Origin: Burkholderia sp. BCC0506
Lineage (GTDB): Bacteria; Pseudomonadota; Gammaproteobacteria; Burkholderiales; Burkholderiaceae
Reading direction: 5' to 3'
NCBI RefSeq assembly: GCF_902833145.1
Contig: NZ_CADFEN010000002.1
Coordinates: forward strand, 186,001-250,000
DNA length: 64,000 nucleotides
The position numbers and the translations under genes are program-made. Positions 1 through 9,386 of this stretch are shown here, piece after piece (positions within the stretch are counted from its first letter, which is position 1; the number at the start of each line of letters is the position of its first letter). A model generated the notes under the pieces. That model made no database searches. It was given only the letters and a program-made list of their open reading frames with translations, and was not told the DNA's origin.

Positions 1-992
1 TGAGCGAGCGTTTCGCGGACAAGGCGCGCGCCGAGCGCGACAACTGGCGCGCCTACGTGATGCAGCATGTAGGCTTCCTTGCGCTGCTGGGGCTCGGCCT
101 CGCGATTCAGTTCTCGGTGACGTTCTGGCTGCTGCTGCCGCGTCATGCTGCCGGCGCGCTGTCGCTCGGCGACCTCGTGCTGTTCAACACGCTGCTGCTG
201 CAACTGAACCTGCCGTTCGACATGCTCGCGCGCTCGATCGACGAGAGTGTGCGCTCGCGCGCGGCGCTCGTGCCGTTCACTGCGCTGTGGACGGCGCCCG
301 AGGAGCGGCAGGTGTCGCACGCGTCGGCGTTCGTGCCGCGCGAAGGGCGCATCGTGTTCGAGCGCGTCGGCTATGCGTACGGCAACGGACGCGGCGTGCG
401 CGACATCGACTTCGTGGCCGAGCGCGGCGGCATCACGTTCATCGTCGGCGAAACCGGCGCGGGGAAGTCGACCGTCTTCAAGCTCGTGCTGAAATCGATC
501 GAGCCGGCCGACGGACGCATTCTGGTCGACGGCATCGATCTCGCGACGATCGACCGCGCCGACTGGTACGGCGCGGTGGCCGTCGTGCCGCAGGACGTCG
601 TGCTGCTGAACGAAAGCCTGGAGGACAACATCCTGCTCGGCCGCCCGCGCGATGCGCAGCGCCTGCGCGACGCGGCCGCGAAGGCCACGATCCTGCCGTT
701 CATCGACGGCTTGCCGGACGGGTTCCGCACGACGGTCGGCGAGCGCGGACTCAAACTGTCTGGCGGCGAGCGTCAGCGTATCGCGATCGCCCGCGCGCTG
801 TACGGCAATCCGACCGTGCTGTTTCTCGACGAGGCGAGTTCCGCGCTCGACGAAGCCACCGAGCGCGACATCATGGAGCACGTGCGGCTGCTGGCCCGCG
901 ACGTCACGGTGATCGCGATCACGCACCGGCGCTCGGTCATCGTGCCGACCGACAAGGTCGTGCGGCTCGGCCAGGCACGCCTGCCGGCCTGA
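1..992 (+). CDS. ABC exporter, permease-ATPase fusion (C-terminal part, cut by window edge)
   Basis: C-terminal 330 or so residues of a half-size ABC exporter; the reading frame is open to the left edge, so the N-terminus lies outside. Visible are the last membrane segments of the permease (hydrophobic stretch at nt 66-145) and a complete nucleotide-binding domain: Walker A GETGAGKST (near nt 450), signature LSGGERQR (near nt 760) and Walker B VLFLDEASSALD (near nt 820), with the H-loop histidine in ITHRR. This is the arrangement of ABCB/ATM1-type or peptide/lipid exporters that dimerise in the inner membrane and couple ATP hydrolysis to export. The substrate cannot be read from this part. 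It converges on the aldo/keto reductase gene. Confidence 0.9.
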   Translation, partial: SERFADKARAERDNWRAYVMQHVGFLALLGLGLAIQFSVTFWLLLPRHAAGALSLGDLVLFNTLLLQLNLPFDMLARSIDESVRSRAALVPFTALWTAPEERQVSHASAFVPREGRIVFERVGYAYGNGRGVRDIDFVAERGGITFIVGETGAGKSTVFKLVLKSIEPADGRILVDGIDLATIDRADWYGAVAVVPQDVVLLNESLEDNILLGRPRDAQRLRDAAAKATILPFIDGLPDGFRTTVGERGLKLSGGERQRIAIARALYGNPTVLFLDEASSALDEATERDIMEHVRLLARDVTVIAITHRRSVIVPTDKVVRLGQARLPA

Positions 993-1010
993 TGCCGGTA
1001 CCTGGGCGGC

Positions 1011-2048
1011 TTACCCGCGCATCGGCGGGTTGAGCCGCGCGAACGCCGCCTGCCGGCGATACGGGAAGTACGGATACGGCGCTTCCACCGCGCTCGCGGC
1101 GTCGAGCTTCGCGACCTGCGCATCCGTCAGCGCCCAGCCGACCGCACCGAGGTTCTGCCGCAACTGTTCCTCGTTGCGCGCGCCGACGATCACCGACGAC
1201 ACGGTCGGCCGCTGCAGCAGCCAGTTCAGCGCGATCTGCGGCACCGTCTTGCCGGTTTCCTCCGCGATCGCGTCGAGCGCATCGACCACGTCGTACAGGC
1301 GTTCGTCGTCGACCGGCGGTCCGTAGCTGGCCGTTTCATGCAGGCGGCTGCCTTCGGGCAGCGGCGCATTGCGCCGGATCTTGCCGGTGAGCCGGCCCCA
1401 GCCGAGCGGGCTCCACACGAGCGCGCCGAGGCCCTGGTCGGCGCCGAGCGGCATCAGATCCCATTCATAGTCGCGGCCGACGAGCGAGTAGTACACCTGG
1501 TTCGCCACGTAGCGCGACCAGCCGTGCCGGTCGGCCGCCGCGAGCGACTTCATGATTTGCCAGCCGGCGAAGTTCGACACGCCGATGTAGCGCAGCTTGC
1601 CCGCGCGCACGAGATCGTCGAGCGTCGACATCACTTCCTCGACCGGCGTGCCCGCATCGAACGCGTGCAGTTGCAGCAGGTCGATGTAGTCGGTGTCGAG
1701 GCGGCGCAGCGCGTCGTCGACGGCGCGCACCAGCCGTGCGCGCGACGTGCCCGCGTCGTTCGGGCCGTCGCCGGTCGGCAGGCCCGTCTTGGTGGAGATC
1801 AGCACCTGGTCGCGGCGCCCCTTGAGCGCGGCGCCGAGCACGCGTTCGGACGCGCCGTCGGAATACACGTCGGCCGTGTCGAACAGGTTGACGCCGGCTT
1901 CGACGCAGATGTCGATCAGGCGGCGCGCTTCGTCGACGCCGGTATGGCCCCATGCGCCGAACAGCGGCCCGGTGCCGCCGAAGGTGCCGGCGCCGAAGCT
2001 CAGGACGGGGACCTTGAGGCCGGAGCGGCCGAGCGTACGGTATTCCAT
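1011..2048 (-). CDS. Aldo/keto reductase
   Basis: NAD(P)H-dependent oxidoreductase of the aldo/keto reductase superfamily, about 345 residues, cytosolic. The N-terminal MEYRTLGRSGLKVPVLSFG, the catalytic Asp/Tyr motif LFDTADVYSDGASE, the Lys in STKTG and the YIDLLQLHAFD and IGVSNF motifs are typical of the YajO/YghZ-like branch that acts on small aldehydes and ketones. A second ATG six bases upstream exists, but the AAGGAA ribosome site is correctly spaced only for the chosen start. It is divergent from the LysR regulator gene across about 127 bases, so that regulator is the likely controller. The exact substrate is unknown. Confidence 0.95.
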   Translation of the reverse strand: MEYRTLGRSGLKVPVLSFGAGTFGGTGPLFGAWGHTGVDEARRLIDICVEAGVNLFDTADVYSDGASERVLGAALKGRRDQVLISTKTGLPTGDGPNDAGTSRARLVRAVDDALRRLDTDYIDLLQLHAFDAGTPVEEVMSTLDDLVRAGKLRYIGVSNFAGWQIMKSLAAADRHGWSRYVANQVYYSLVGRDYEWDLMPLGADQGLGALVWSPLGWGRLTGKIRRNAPLPEGSRLHETASYGPPVDDERLYDVVDALDAIAEETGKTVPQIALNWLLQRPTVSSVIVGARNEEQLRQNLGAVGWALTDAQVAKLDAASAVEAPYPYFPYRRQAAFARLNPPMRG

Positions 2049-2175
2049 GTGCATTTCCTTTCGTCGTATGGGCGCGGCGCGGCCGCGCGTCGATCGTCAG
2101 GCGACCACTGTATCGTTTGCGCCTTGCCCGGATAATCCCGAAGATGACGAAAATATCCTTCGGAAGGAGCGAATA

Positions 2176-3057
2176 ATGCTGCTCGACAACCTTGCGCTGT
2201 TCCTGCGCATCGTGGAGAAAGGCGGGCTGGCCGCGGCGGGCCGCGAGGTCGGCCTGTCGCCGGCCACGGTGTCCGAGCGGCTGACGGCGCTCGAGCGTCA
2301 CTACGGCGCGGCGCTGCTCACGCGCACGACGCGCGCGATCAGCCTGACCGACGAGGGGCGCACGCTCGTCGACGGCGCACGCCGCCTGCTGGCCGAGGCC
2401 GACGAACTCGAAAGCCGCGTGCGGCTGGGCGTGCAGACGCTGTCGGGGCCGGTGCGGCTGAGCGCGCCGGCCGATCTCGGGCGCGAGCGCGTCGTGCCCG
2501 TCGTCGACGCGTTCCTCGCCGATCATCCGGGCGTGACGGTCGACCTGCATCTCGGCGACGGGTATGTCGACCTCGTCGGGCAGGGGCTCGATTTCGCGAT
2601 CCGCCGCGGCACGCTGGCCGACAGTTCGCTGCGCAGCCGTTCGCTCGGCCGTGCGCGGCGCGTGGTGTGCGCGTCGCCCGCGTATCTCGCTGCGCATGGC
2701 ACGCCCGCGCATCCGGACGAGTTGGCTTCGCACGACTGCATCGTGATGCGCTTCGGCCAGGAGCTGTACGCCGAATGGCCGTTCAGCATCGATGGCGCAT
2801 TGAAGCGCGTGGTGGTGCGCGGCCGGCGCGTCGCCAACGACGGCGCGCTCGTGCGCGCGTGGTGCGTCGCGGGGCACGGCATCGCGCTGAAGTCGCTCGT
2901 CGACGTCGAGCGGGATCTGGCGTCGGGCGCGCTCGTCGAGGTGCTCGGCGCGTTCTCGCCGGGCGACGTGGATCTGCAGATCGTTTATCCGGGCAGTGTC
3001 GCGCAGCCGCGGCGTGTGCGGGCGTTGATCGACCGGCTGGCGCAGGCGCTGGCGTAA
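2176..3057 (+). CDS. LysR-family transcriptional regulator
   Basis: 293-residue LysR-type regulator. Residues 1-60 form the winged helix-turn-helix (LALFLRIVEKGGLAAAGREV, then SPATVSERLTALE); residues about 90-290 form the periplasmic-binding-protein-like effector domain, starting with the typical GPVRLSAPADLGRE. The start was chosen because AAGGAG lies about 7 bases before this ATG; the upstream open frame runs through the divergent gene and is not coding. This type generally activates the divergent neighbour, here the aldo/keto reductase, in response to a small molecule. The sequence belongs to the large group with the degenerate CrgA/PA2877-like effector domain, so the inducer cannot be named. 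Confidence 0.95.
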   Translation: MLLDNLALFLRIVEKGGLAAAGREVGLSPATVSERLTALERHYGAALLTRTTRAISLTDEGRTLVDGARRLLAEADELESRVRLGVQTLSGPVRLSAPADLGRERVVPVVDAFLADHPGVTVDLHLGDGYVDLVGQGLDFAIRRGTLADSSLRSRSLGRARRVVCASPAYLAAHGTPAHPDELASHDCIVMRFGQELYAEWPFSIDGALKRVVVRGRRVANDGALVRAWCVAGHGIALKSLVDVERDLASGALVEVLGAFSPGDVDLQIVYPGSVAQPRRVRALIDRLAQALA

Positions 3058-3233
3058 AGGCACGTTGTTTGCGCGGGCTGCGAGCGGTTGAAGCGGCGAT
3101 CTCGCCGCGATCGCGTCGAATGCCGGCAGCGCATACCGGCGAACGTCATCGCGCATGAAAATCGCTGTTCAAACCGTTTGCCCACATTTCGTCATTTAGC
3201 TAATATTCAAAACGTCAAACGAATCCGAACCCC

Positions 3234-3533
3234 ATGGACGACGTCACCCGCCTCAGCGCGCTGGCCAACGAAAGCCGTCTCGCCGTGATGCGCTGGCTCA
3301 GGCAGCCGCGCAAGCATTTCCCGCCGCAGCCGCACGGCGATGTCGACGCGCTCGGCGTGTGCTGCACGTACATCACCGAGAAGCTCGGCATCGCGCCGGC
3401 CACGACCACGCGCCACATGCGCATCCTCGCGGATGCCGGGCTCGTGCAGGCGACCCGCGTCGGCAAGTTCACGTACTACAAGCGGATCGACGGCGCGCTG
3501 CAGCAGCTCGGCCGCGATCTCTCGCAACTCTGA
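3234..3533 (+). CDS. ArsR-type HTH regulator
   Basis: 99-residue winged helix-turn-helix protein of the ArsR/SmtB type: LSALANESRLAVMRWL at the N-terminus, recognition helix region APATTTRHMRILADAGLV and wing VGKFTYYKRI. The family represses transcription as a dimer. No CXC or other metal-binding cluster is visible apart from a CC pair at residues 42-43, so this is probably not a classical metal sensor; the loop 24-40 is longer than usual. The gene lies 21 bases before the PLP decarboxylase and is probably co-transcribed. An 8-base palindrome TTAGCTAA (near 3196) sits about 30 bases before the start in an AT-rich patch and is a possible autoregulatory operator. Confidence 0.88.
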   Translation: MDDVTRLSALANESRLAVMRWLRQPRKHFPPQPHGDVDALGVCCTYITEKLGIAPATTTRHMRILADAGLVQATRVGKFTYYKRIDGALQQLGRDLSQL

Positions 3534-3554
3534 CTCTGACCCGAGGCAACCGAC

Positions 3555-4907
3555 ATGGACGAACTGGCACTGCTGGCCGACGCCGACCGGCGCGCGCACG
3601 CGTATCTGGCTGCAACGAACGAGCGGCGCGCGTTTCCCGATGCGGCGGCGCTCGCCGGCCTCGCGGCGTTCGACGAACCGCTGCCCGATACGGGCCGCCC
3701 GGCCGACGACGTGCTGCGCCTGCTCGATGAACACGGCACGCCCGCGACGGTCGCGTCGAACGGCCCGAACTACTTCGGCTTCGTGATCGGCGCGACGCTG
3801 CCGGCCGCGGCGGCGGCCGAGCGGCTGATGCTCGCGTGGGACCAGTGCGCGTCGTCGTATGCGAATTCGCCGGTGGCCGCGACGCTCGAGCGCCAGGCCG
3901 CACGCTGGGTCGTCGATGCGCTCGGGCTGCCCGAAGGCAGCGCGGTCGGCTTCGGCACGAGCGCGACGGCCTGCACGCTCGTCGCGCTGGTGGCCGCGCG
4001 GCGCGCGCTGCTCGCGCGCAAGGGCTGGGATATCGACGAGGATGGGCTGATCGGCGCACCCGAGGTGAAGGTCGTGATCTCCGCGCTCGCGCACATCACG
4101 GTGAAGAAGGCGCTGCGCGTGCTCGGCTTCGGGATGAAGCGCATCGTCGTCGCGCCGGTCGACACGTACGGCCGGATCGACCCGGCGCAGTTGCCGCCGC
4201 TCGACGACATGACGATCTTCTGCGTGCAGGCCGGCGAAGTGAATACCGGCGAATTCGATCCGTTTGCCGCACTGATTCCGCCCGCGAAGGCGGCGGGCGC
4301 GTGGGTGCACGTGGACGGCGCGTTCGGCCTGTGGGCGCGGGCGTCGTCGAAGCGCGCGCTGACGGACGGCATCGACGGCGCGGACAGCTGGACGACCGAC
4401 GGCCACAAATGGCTCAACACGCCATACGACGGCGCGATGGTGATCTGCCGCGACGCGGCCGCGCTCGCCACCGCGATGAACAGCGACGCCGTCTACCTGA
4501 GCGGCGCGCAGGATGCGCAGAAGAACCTGAACCTCGAATTCTCGCGACGCGCACGCGGCATTCCCGTATGGGCCGCGCTGCGTTCGCTCGGCCGCGCCGG
4601 CGTGGCCACGATGGTCGAGCGGCATTGCGCGCAGGCGGCGCGCGTCGCCGATGGCCTGCGTGCGGCCGGCTACGACGTGCTGAACCGCGTCGTGCTGAAC
4701 CAGGTGCTCGTGCGCGCCGGCACCGACGAGGAAACGGCGGCGATCCTCGAAGCGGCGCAAGCGTCGGGCGACGTGTGGTTCGGTGCGACCGTATGGCAGG
4801 GGCGGCCGGCGTTCCGGATCAGCGTGTCGTCGTGGCGCACCGAGGATGCGCACATCGATCGACTCGTCGCGTTGCTGACGAAGCTGCGCGGCGTACACGT
4901 GGGTTGA
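3555..4907 (+). CDS. PLP-dependent group II decarboxylase family protein
   Basis: 450-residue protein of the pyridoxal-phosphate group II decarboxylase family (glutamate/tyrosine/aromatic amino acid decarboxylase fold, aspartate aminotransferase fold type I). Seen: SNGPNYFGFVIG near the N-terminus, the cofactor-binding region GFGTSATACTLVALVAAR, the Asp/His pair in AWVHVDGAFGLWA, and the Schiff-base lysine in TTDGHKWLNTPYD. It should decarboxylate, or possibly transaldolise, an amino acid in the cytosol; the substrate is unknown. It follows the ArsR-type regulator by 21 bases, so the two probably form a substrate-responsive unit. Confidence 0.92.
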   Translation: MDELALLADADRRAHAYLAATNERRAFPDAAALAGLAAFDEPLPDTGRPADDVLRLLDEHGTPATVASNGPNYFGFVIGATLPAAAAAERLMLAWDQCASSYANSPVAATLERQAARWVVDALGLPEGSAVGFGTSATACTLVALVAARRALLARKGWDIDEDGLIGAPEVKVVISALAHITVKKALRVLGFGMKRIVVAPVDTYGRIDPAQLPPLDDMTIFCVQAGEVNTGEFDPFAALIPPAKAAGAWVHVDGAFGLWARASSKRALTDGIDGADSWTTDGHKWLNTPYDGAMVICRDAAALATAMNSDAVYLSGAQDAQKNLNLEFSRRARGIPVWAALRSLGRAGVATMVERHCAQAARVADGLRAAGYDVLNRVVLNQVLVRAGTDEETAAILEAAQASGDVWFGATVWQGRPAFRISVSSWRTEDAHIDRLVALLTKLRGVHVG

Positions 4908-5088
4908 GCGTCGCGCGTTGCCCGTGGCCGTAACGGTTGCGCGCGCAACTTTCTGGCGTTCCATGAAGTGAGACGCGGCCTGCGGGGCATGCGGCACGCC
5001 TGCACGCGTGAAAATGTCGGACAATAGTCGTCGCGCGGGCCGCACCGGCGTCGCGTCCAACAGCAACATTCACGCTTGCGAGATCCCC

Positions 5089-5556
5089 ATGTCGACTCCC
5101 TTTCCCCGGGAACTGCTGAAGGCCGCCGATATCGCGAAGATGGAACCGACGCGCGAGGTGCATTCGCTCAATCCCAATGCCGTTCGTCTGAAGCGGCAGC
5201 TCAGCGACCTGACCGGCCTGACGCAATTCGGCGTTCATCGGCTCACGCTGATGCCCGGTCACGAATCGGCCGAGTATCACCGCCATCTTTACGAAGAGGA
5301 ATTCGTGTACGTGCTGTCCGGCACCGGCACGGTGACGATCGGCGAACGCGCCAGCGAAATCGGTCCCGGCGATTTTCTGGGCTTTCCGCGCGGCGGCGAA
5401 GCGCATACGGTGCAGAACACCGGCGATGCGCCGCTGGAGCTGCTCGTCGGCGGGCAGCGGCTCGAACACGACGTGTGCGAATACCCGCGCATCGGCAAGC
5501 GGCTTTATATCGCGGGCGAGCTCGAGGGATATGTCGAGCTGCCGAAACAACCGTGA
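5089..5556 (+). CDS. Cupin-domain protein
   Basis: 155-residue single-domain cupin. The two cupin motifs are visible: motif 1 around ESAEYHRHLYEEEFVYVLSG, with metal-binding His/Glu residues, and motif 2 around GDFLGFPRGGEAHTVQN with its His. The start shown gives the usual MSTPFPRELL opening; an in-frame ATG 81 bases upstream adds a stretch without conserved character. Such proteins bind a metal and may act as isomerases, dioxygenases or small-molecule binders; no more specific role can be read here. It stands alone between the decarboxylase and the SDR gene. Confidence 0.85.
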   Translation: MSTPFPRELLKAADIAKMEPTREVHSLNPNAVRLKRQLSDLTGLTQFGVHRLTLMPGHESAEYHRHLYEEEFVYVLSGTGTVTIGERASEIGPGDFLGFPRGGEAHTVQNTGDAPLELLVGGQRLEHDVCEYPRIGKRLYIAGELEGYVELPKQP

Positions 5557-5679
5557 CGGCCGATTGCGCGTCATCTCCGGAGAATGCCTGCAGCCAGCGG
5601 CTGCCTACATCGATTGCATTTCGATCCTGTACCCCGTCGCGCTTATGATGCGGGAACGCCACCGACAAGGTTCCACGCC

Positions 5680-6501
5680 ATGGACGCGCCGCTTCCGCCG
5701 ATGTCTGCCCCGATTGCCGAAACGACACCTGAAACCGAAGCCGCCGGCGAGCCGCGCGCGTCGCGCCTGCACCGGCCGGTCGCGCTCGTCACCGGCTCGA
5801 CGTCGGGGATCGGCGCGGCCGTCGCGCGCCGCCTCGCGGCCGACGGCTACGCGGTGATCCTGCATTCGCGCCGCTCGGCCGACACCGGGCGCGCGATGGC
5901 GCGCGAACTCGGTGGCGCCTACGTGCAGGCCGATCTGGCCGACGATGCCGAGCGCGTGCGGCTGATCCGCGACGCACTCGCCGTGCACGGGCGGCTCGAC
6001 GTGCTCGTCAACAACGCGGGCGTCAGCCGCGTGATTCCGCATGACGACCTCGCGGCGGCCACGCCCGACGTGTGGCGCGAGATGCACGAAATCAACGTGA
6101 TCGCGCCGTTCCGGCTGGTGGCCGAAGCGGAGGCCGCGCTGCGCGAGGCGGCATCGCACGGGCGGGCCGGATGCGTCGTGAACGTCAGCTCGCATGCGGG
6201 CGTGCGGCCGAAGGGTGCGTCGATTCCATATGCGGCGGCGAAGGCCGCGCTCAATCACACGACGCGGCTGCTCGCGCGCACGCTCGCGCCGGCGATTCGC
6301 GTCAATGCGGTCGCGCCGGGGCTCGTCGATACGCCGCTGACCGCCGACTGGACCGAAGCGCAGCAGCTCTGGCGCGAGCGCGCGCCGATGCGTCGCGCGG
6401 CGACGCCGGACGACATCGCGCAGACGGTCGCGATGCTCGTCGCGTCCGATTACGTGACGGGCGAGATCGTGATGCTCGACGGCGGGTTGAATCTGACGTG
6501 A
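5680..6501 (+). CDS. SDR-family oxidoreductase
   Basis: 273-residue short-chain dehydrogenase/reductase. Seen: nucleotide-binding VTGSTSGIGAAVARRLA, structural NNAGVSR, catalytic Ser in NVSSHAG, the Tyr-X3-Lys pair in PYAAAKAALNH and the C-terminal VTGEIVMLDGGLNLT usual in 3-oxoacyl-ACP-reductase-like enzymes. The roughly 35 residues before the Rossmann fold (rich in Pro, Ala, Glu) are longer than normal, and a second ATG at 5701 would shorten them. NADP(H) preference is suggested by the basic HSRRS after strand 2. The substrate is unknown. Confidence 0.9.
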   Translation: MDAPLPPMSAPIAETTPETEAAGEPRASRLHRPVALVTGSTSGIGAAVARRLAADGYAVILHSRRSADTGRAMARELGGAYVQADLADDAERVRLIRDALAVHGRLDVLVNNAGVSRVIPHDDLAAATPDVWREMHEINVIAPFRLVAEAEAALREAASHGRAGCVVNVSSHAGVRPKGASIPYAAAKAALNHTTRLLARTLAPAIRVNAVAPGLVDTPLTADWTEAQQLWRERAPMRRAATPDDIAQTVAMLVASDYVTGEIVMLDGGLNLT

Positions 6502-6570
6502 TGCGGTGACGCGGCGGCGCGCGGGCATTGCGTATTGCGCATCCGCCGGCGCCGTTCGAAGCGCTTGCGA

Positions 6571-7350
6571 TCAGCCGAGGTTCGATCGCAGCCGCGCGAG
6601 CGCCTGATCGTGCGTGCGTTCGAACTTCAGCGGCGTGACCGAGATATACCCTTCGCCCAGTGCGACCGTTTCCGAATCCGCATCGTCGTCGCGCGGTGCG
6701 CGCGCGAGCTTCAGCCAGTGATAGTCGATCTCGCGCGGATCGCGTCCCGACACGATTTCGACGCCCTGCAGCGTGCCGGCGCCCTGGTTCGTCACCTTCA
6801 GGCCGCGCACGTCGTCGGCCGGCCGCGGCGGGAAATTCACGTTGAGGCACGCGTCGCTGTCCCAGCCGGCGGCGACGAGCCGGCGGATGACGTCCGGCGC
6901 ATGCGCGAGCGCGGTGCCCCACGGCACCGCGTTGCGATCGGTGAAGGCCTGACTCAGCGCGATGGCCGGCACGCCGACCAGCAGGCTCGTCATCGCGGCG
7001 CCGACCGTGCCGGAAAACACCGTTTCGGTGCCGAGGTTCGCGCCGCGATTCACGCCGGACAGCACGACGTCGGGACGCGCGCCCGTCATCAAATGGCTGA
7101 CCGCGATCGCGACGCAATCGCCGGGCGTGCCGCGCACCGCGAAGCGGCGCTCGCCCTTGCGATGCACGCGCAGCGGCTCGTGCAGGCTCAGCGAATGCGA
7201 CGTGCCGCTCTGGTCTTCGGCCGGCGCGACGATCCACACTTCGCGGGCGAGTTGCGTGGCGACCTGCTCGAGTATGTCGAGGCCGGGAGCGTCGAATCCG
7301 TCGTCGTTGGTGAGCAGGACGCGGTCGAACAGCGGGGTGGTGGCTTGCAT
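6571..7350 (-). CDS. surE: SurE-type 5'/3'-nucleotidase
   Basis: 259-residue acid-phosphatase SurE. The metal-binding LTNDDGFDAPGL at the N-terminus, the SGTSHSLSLHEPLR segment and the SGVNRGANLGTETVFSGTVGAA motif are diagnostic of the family, which removes phosphate from nucleoside 5'- and 3'-monophosphates. The start is the ATG giving MQATTPLFDRVLLTNDDG; the upstream extension of the frame is arginine-rich and unconserved. In most proteobacteria surE lies with pcm, nlpD and rpoS; here it stands alone between an SDR gene and azlCD, so this may be a second, paralogous copy. Confidence 0.93.
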   Translation of the reverse strand: MQATTPLFDRVLLTNDDGFDAPGLDILEQVATQLAREVWIVAPAEDQSGTSHSLSLHEPLRVHRKGERRFAVRGTPGDCVAIAVSHLMTGARPDVVLSGVNRGANLGTETVFSGTVGAAMTSLLVGVPAIALSQAFTDRNAVPWGTALAHAPDVIRRLVAAGWDSDACLNVNFPPRPADDVRGLKVTNQGAGTLQGVEIVSGRDPREIDYHWLKLARAPRDDDADSETVALGEGYISVTPLKFERTHDQALARLRSNLG

Positions 7351-7541
7351 CGGAACGATCCTCGCGAAGGGCAATGACAGGGGAGTGCGGTGTGGCGCAA
7401 GCCACAAGGCTAGCACTCCGGCACGACGATCGTCGTGTCGCGCCAGCAGAGCCGGTCGGCGCGAACGTGAAAACGGGCGCATCGCGCGCCCGTTCATCGT
7501 GTCGTGGCAGGTGCCTGCCGGGTGCGGCGGCCCGGAACCGT

Positions 7542-7850
7542 TCAGCCGAGCAGGTAGCGCAGCAGGCCGGCCGACGCGACGCCGACGATGACCGTCGGCA
7601 GGATCGACAGGCGCGTCGCCGCGGCGAGCGTGATCGCGAGCGCGAGCAGGTCGGCCGGGCGCGTCGACACGAACGCCGGCGCGATCACCGAGATCAGCAC
7701 GCAGCCCGGCACGTTCTCCATCACCGACGCCATTCGCGGGCTCAGCGTGCGGTTGCGCAGCAGCACGTAGCCGAGGATGCGCGACAGGTAGGTGGTCGAC
7801 GCCATCAGCACGATCGTCGCGACCGTGCCGAAATCGGGAAGCTCAGGCAT
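7542..7850 (-). CDS. azlD: AzlD-family branched-chain amino acid export subunit
   Basis: 102-residue, almost wholly hydrophobic protein of the AzlD family with about four membrane segments (TVATIVLMASTTYLSRILG at the N-terminus, then VLISVIAPAF, LLALAITLAAATRL and LPTVIVGVASAGLLRYLLG). AzlD is the small partner of AzlC in a branched-chain amino acid exporter. Its start overlaps the end of azlC by 8 bases, indicating translational coupling. Confidence 0.9.
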   Translation of the reverse strand: MPELPDFGTVATIVLMASTTYLSRILGYVLLRNRTLSPRMASVMENVPGCVLISVIAPAFVSTRPADLLALAITLAAATRLSILPTVIVGVASAGLLRYLLG

Positions 7851-8577
7851 CGCGCGGCTCCCACAGCAACGCGGCGATCAGCCCCGCGCACGCGCCGGCC
7901 GCGACGTACCACGCGCCGGGCAGCGCGAGATGGGTGGCCGCCGCGACGACGAGGCTCACGAACCACGGGCGGCTCGCGCGCACGCCTTTCCACATCCCGC
8001 GCAGCAGCACCAGAAACACGGCCGTGAACGCCATGTCGAAACCGTACCGTTCGACGTTGCCGATCGTCGGGCCGACTGCCGCGCCGAGCGTCGTCATCGA
8101 GATCCACGTGAGGTAGAGCCCCATGCAGATGCCCGCGTAATAGGGCACGCTGATGTGCTTGGCCGAGCGCTCGCGCGCGTCGGCGAGCGACATCGCCCAG
8201 CTCTCGTCGCACATGAAGAACAGCGCGACGAACGCGCGGCGGCGCGGCAAGCGTCGGATATACGGCTCGAACGCGGCACCCATCAGGATGTGGCGCGAAT
8301 TCACGAGGAACGACATCGCGACGATCAGCGCGATGTGCGGCGGCGACGTCCACAGATGGATCGCCGCGAATTCGGAGCCGCCGCCGAAGTTCAGGCCCGT
8401 CATCATCGGCACCTCGAACAGGCTCAGCCCTTTTTGCGCGGCCTGCGCGCCCAGCACCAGCGCGAACGGCACGAAACCCAGCATGACGGGCAGCGCCGCG
8501 CGCAAACCGCGACCCATCTCGGCGACATGGGCGGGCTTGTCGCGAAGCCCGGACGACGTTGAAACGCTACTGCTCAT
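7843..8577 (-). CDS. azlC: AzlC-family branched-chain amino acid exporter
   Basis: 244-residue inner-membrane protein of the AzlC/LIV-E family. The conserved opening region (GLRAALPVMLGFVPFALVLG), LNFGGGSEFAAI and NSRHILMGAAFEPYIRRLP match the family; several membrane segments follow. With AzlD it exports branched-chain amino acids or analogues. GGAGGAG lies just before the start. The divergently transcribed Lrp/AsnC-type gene begins about 125 bases away, the same pairing known for azlB-azlCD in Bacillus and brnQ/brnFE-lrp in other bacteria, so Lrp-type control by leucine or methionine is likely. Confidence 0.93.
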   Translation of the reverse strand: MSSSVSTSSGLRDKPAHVAEMGRGLRAALPVMLGFVPFALVLGAQAAQKGLSLFEVPMMTGLNFGGGSEFAAIHLWTSPPHIALIVAMSFLVNSRHILMGAAFEPYIRRLPRRRAFVALFFMCDESWAMSLADARERSAKHISVPYYAGICMGLYLTWISMTTLGAAVGPTIGNVERYGFDMAFTAVFLVLLRGMWKGVRASRPWFVSLVVAAATHLALPGAWYVAAGACAGLIAALLWEPRDA

Positions 8578-8702
8578 TACTCCTCCTTCGGGGGAGGAAT
8601 TGTCTGCTTTTTTGACTCGAATCGGGTTGCGTTGTCGCCAGATTTTTCTCAGAATTTGGCATCAAGCGCATGATGCGCGAATTTTTTGGAATCGGATGCC
8701 AA

Positions 8703-9161
8703 ATGAAACTTGACGCGATCGACCGCCGGATCCTGAGCGCGCTGCAGCGCGACGGCCGCATGCAGAACGTGGAACTCGCGCAGGAGGTGGGGCTGTCGCC
8801 GTCGCCGTGCCTGCGGCGCGTGCGGCTGCTGGAGGAAGCCGGCGTGATCGAGAAATACGTGGCCGTGCTGAACCCGGCGAAGGTCGGCAAGGGACTGACG
8901 ATCTTCACGCGCGTGTGGCTGAAGGGGCAGGATGCGGAATCGGTGAACCGTTTCGCGGAGGCCGTCCAGCAGATGCCGGAAGTCGTCGAATGCCACCTGA
9001 TGGCCGGCGACTGCGATTTCCTGCTGCGCGTCGTCGCGGCCGACATCGACGATTACCGGCGCTTCCAGATGGAATACCTGACACGCATCCCGGGCGTGCT
9101 CAGCGTGAAGACCGACATTCCGATGCAGAAGGTCAAGCTCACGTCGGCGCTGCCGACCTGA
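8703..9161 (+). CDS. Lrp/AsnC-family transcriptional regulator
   Basis: 152-residue feast/famine regulator: helix-turn-helix at residues 1-60 (LDAIDRRILSALQRDGRMQN, then SPSPCLRRVRLLEEAGVI) and an Asn/Leu-binding RAM domain (residues 70-150, with VVECHLMAGDCDFLLRVVA). The MKLDAIDRR start matches family length; an upstream in-frame ATG (8670) would add 11 residues. It is divergent from azlCD and most likely activates that operon upon binding an amino acid. Confidence 0.94.
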   Translation: MKLDAIDRRILSALQRDGRMQNVELAQEVGLSPSPCLRRVRLLEEAGVIEKYVAVLNPAKVGKGLTIFTRVWLKGQDAESVNRFAEAVQQMPEVVECHLMAGDCDFLLRVVAADIDDYRRFQMEYLTRIPGVLSVKTDIPMQKVKLTSALPT

Positions 9162-9386
9162 CGCAGCGCGGGCCGTGCGGCGATGCGCCGACGAGCGTCA
9201 TGGCGCGGTGACAATCGCCCGATAAACTGATGGGGTGAGTCGCATCGCATGCTTTGCCTGCGCAGTCATGCGGTGTTCGATGCGCAAGCAACTAACGGTC
9301 AATGCCGACGCGCTCGGCCGAGCGGCGCTGCATAGCGCGCCGGGTCACGCGTCAGCGCGGATGCGTTTCTTTCTGTCGAGCCCTAC

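Noticed and set aside
9162-9386. Possible small gene at 9235-9450
   Set aside because: The frame overlaps the next gene, has no ribosome site and its text (Cys/Arg/Ser mix) looks non-coding.
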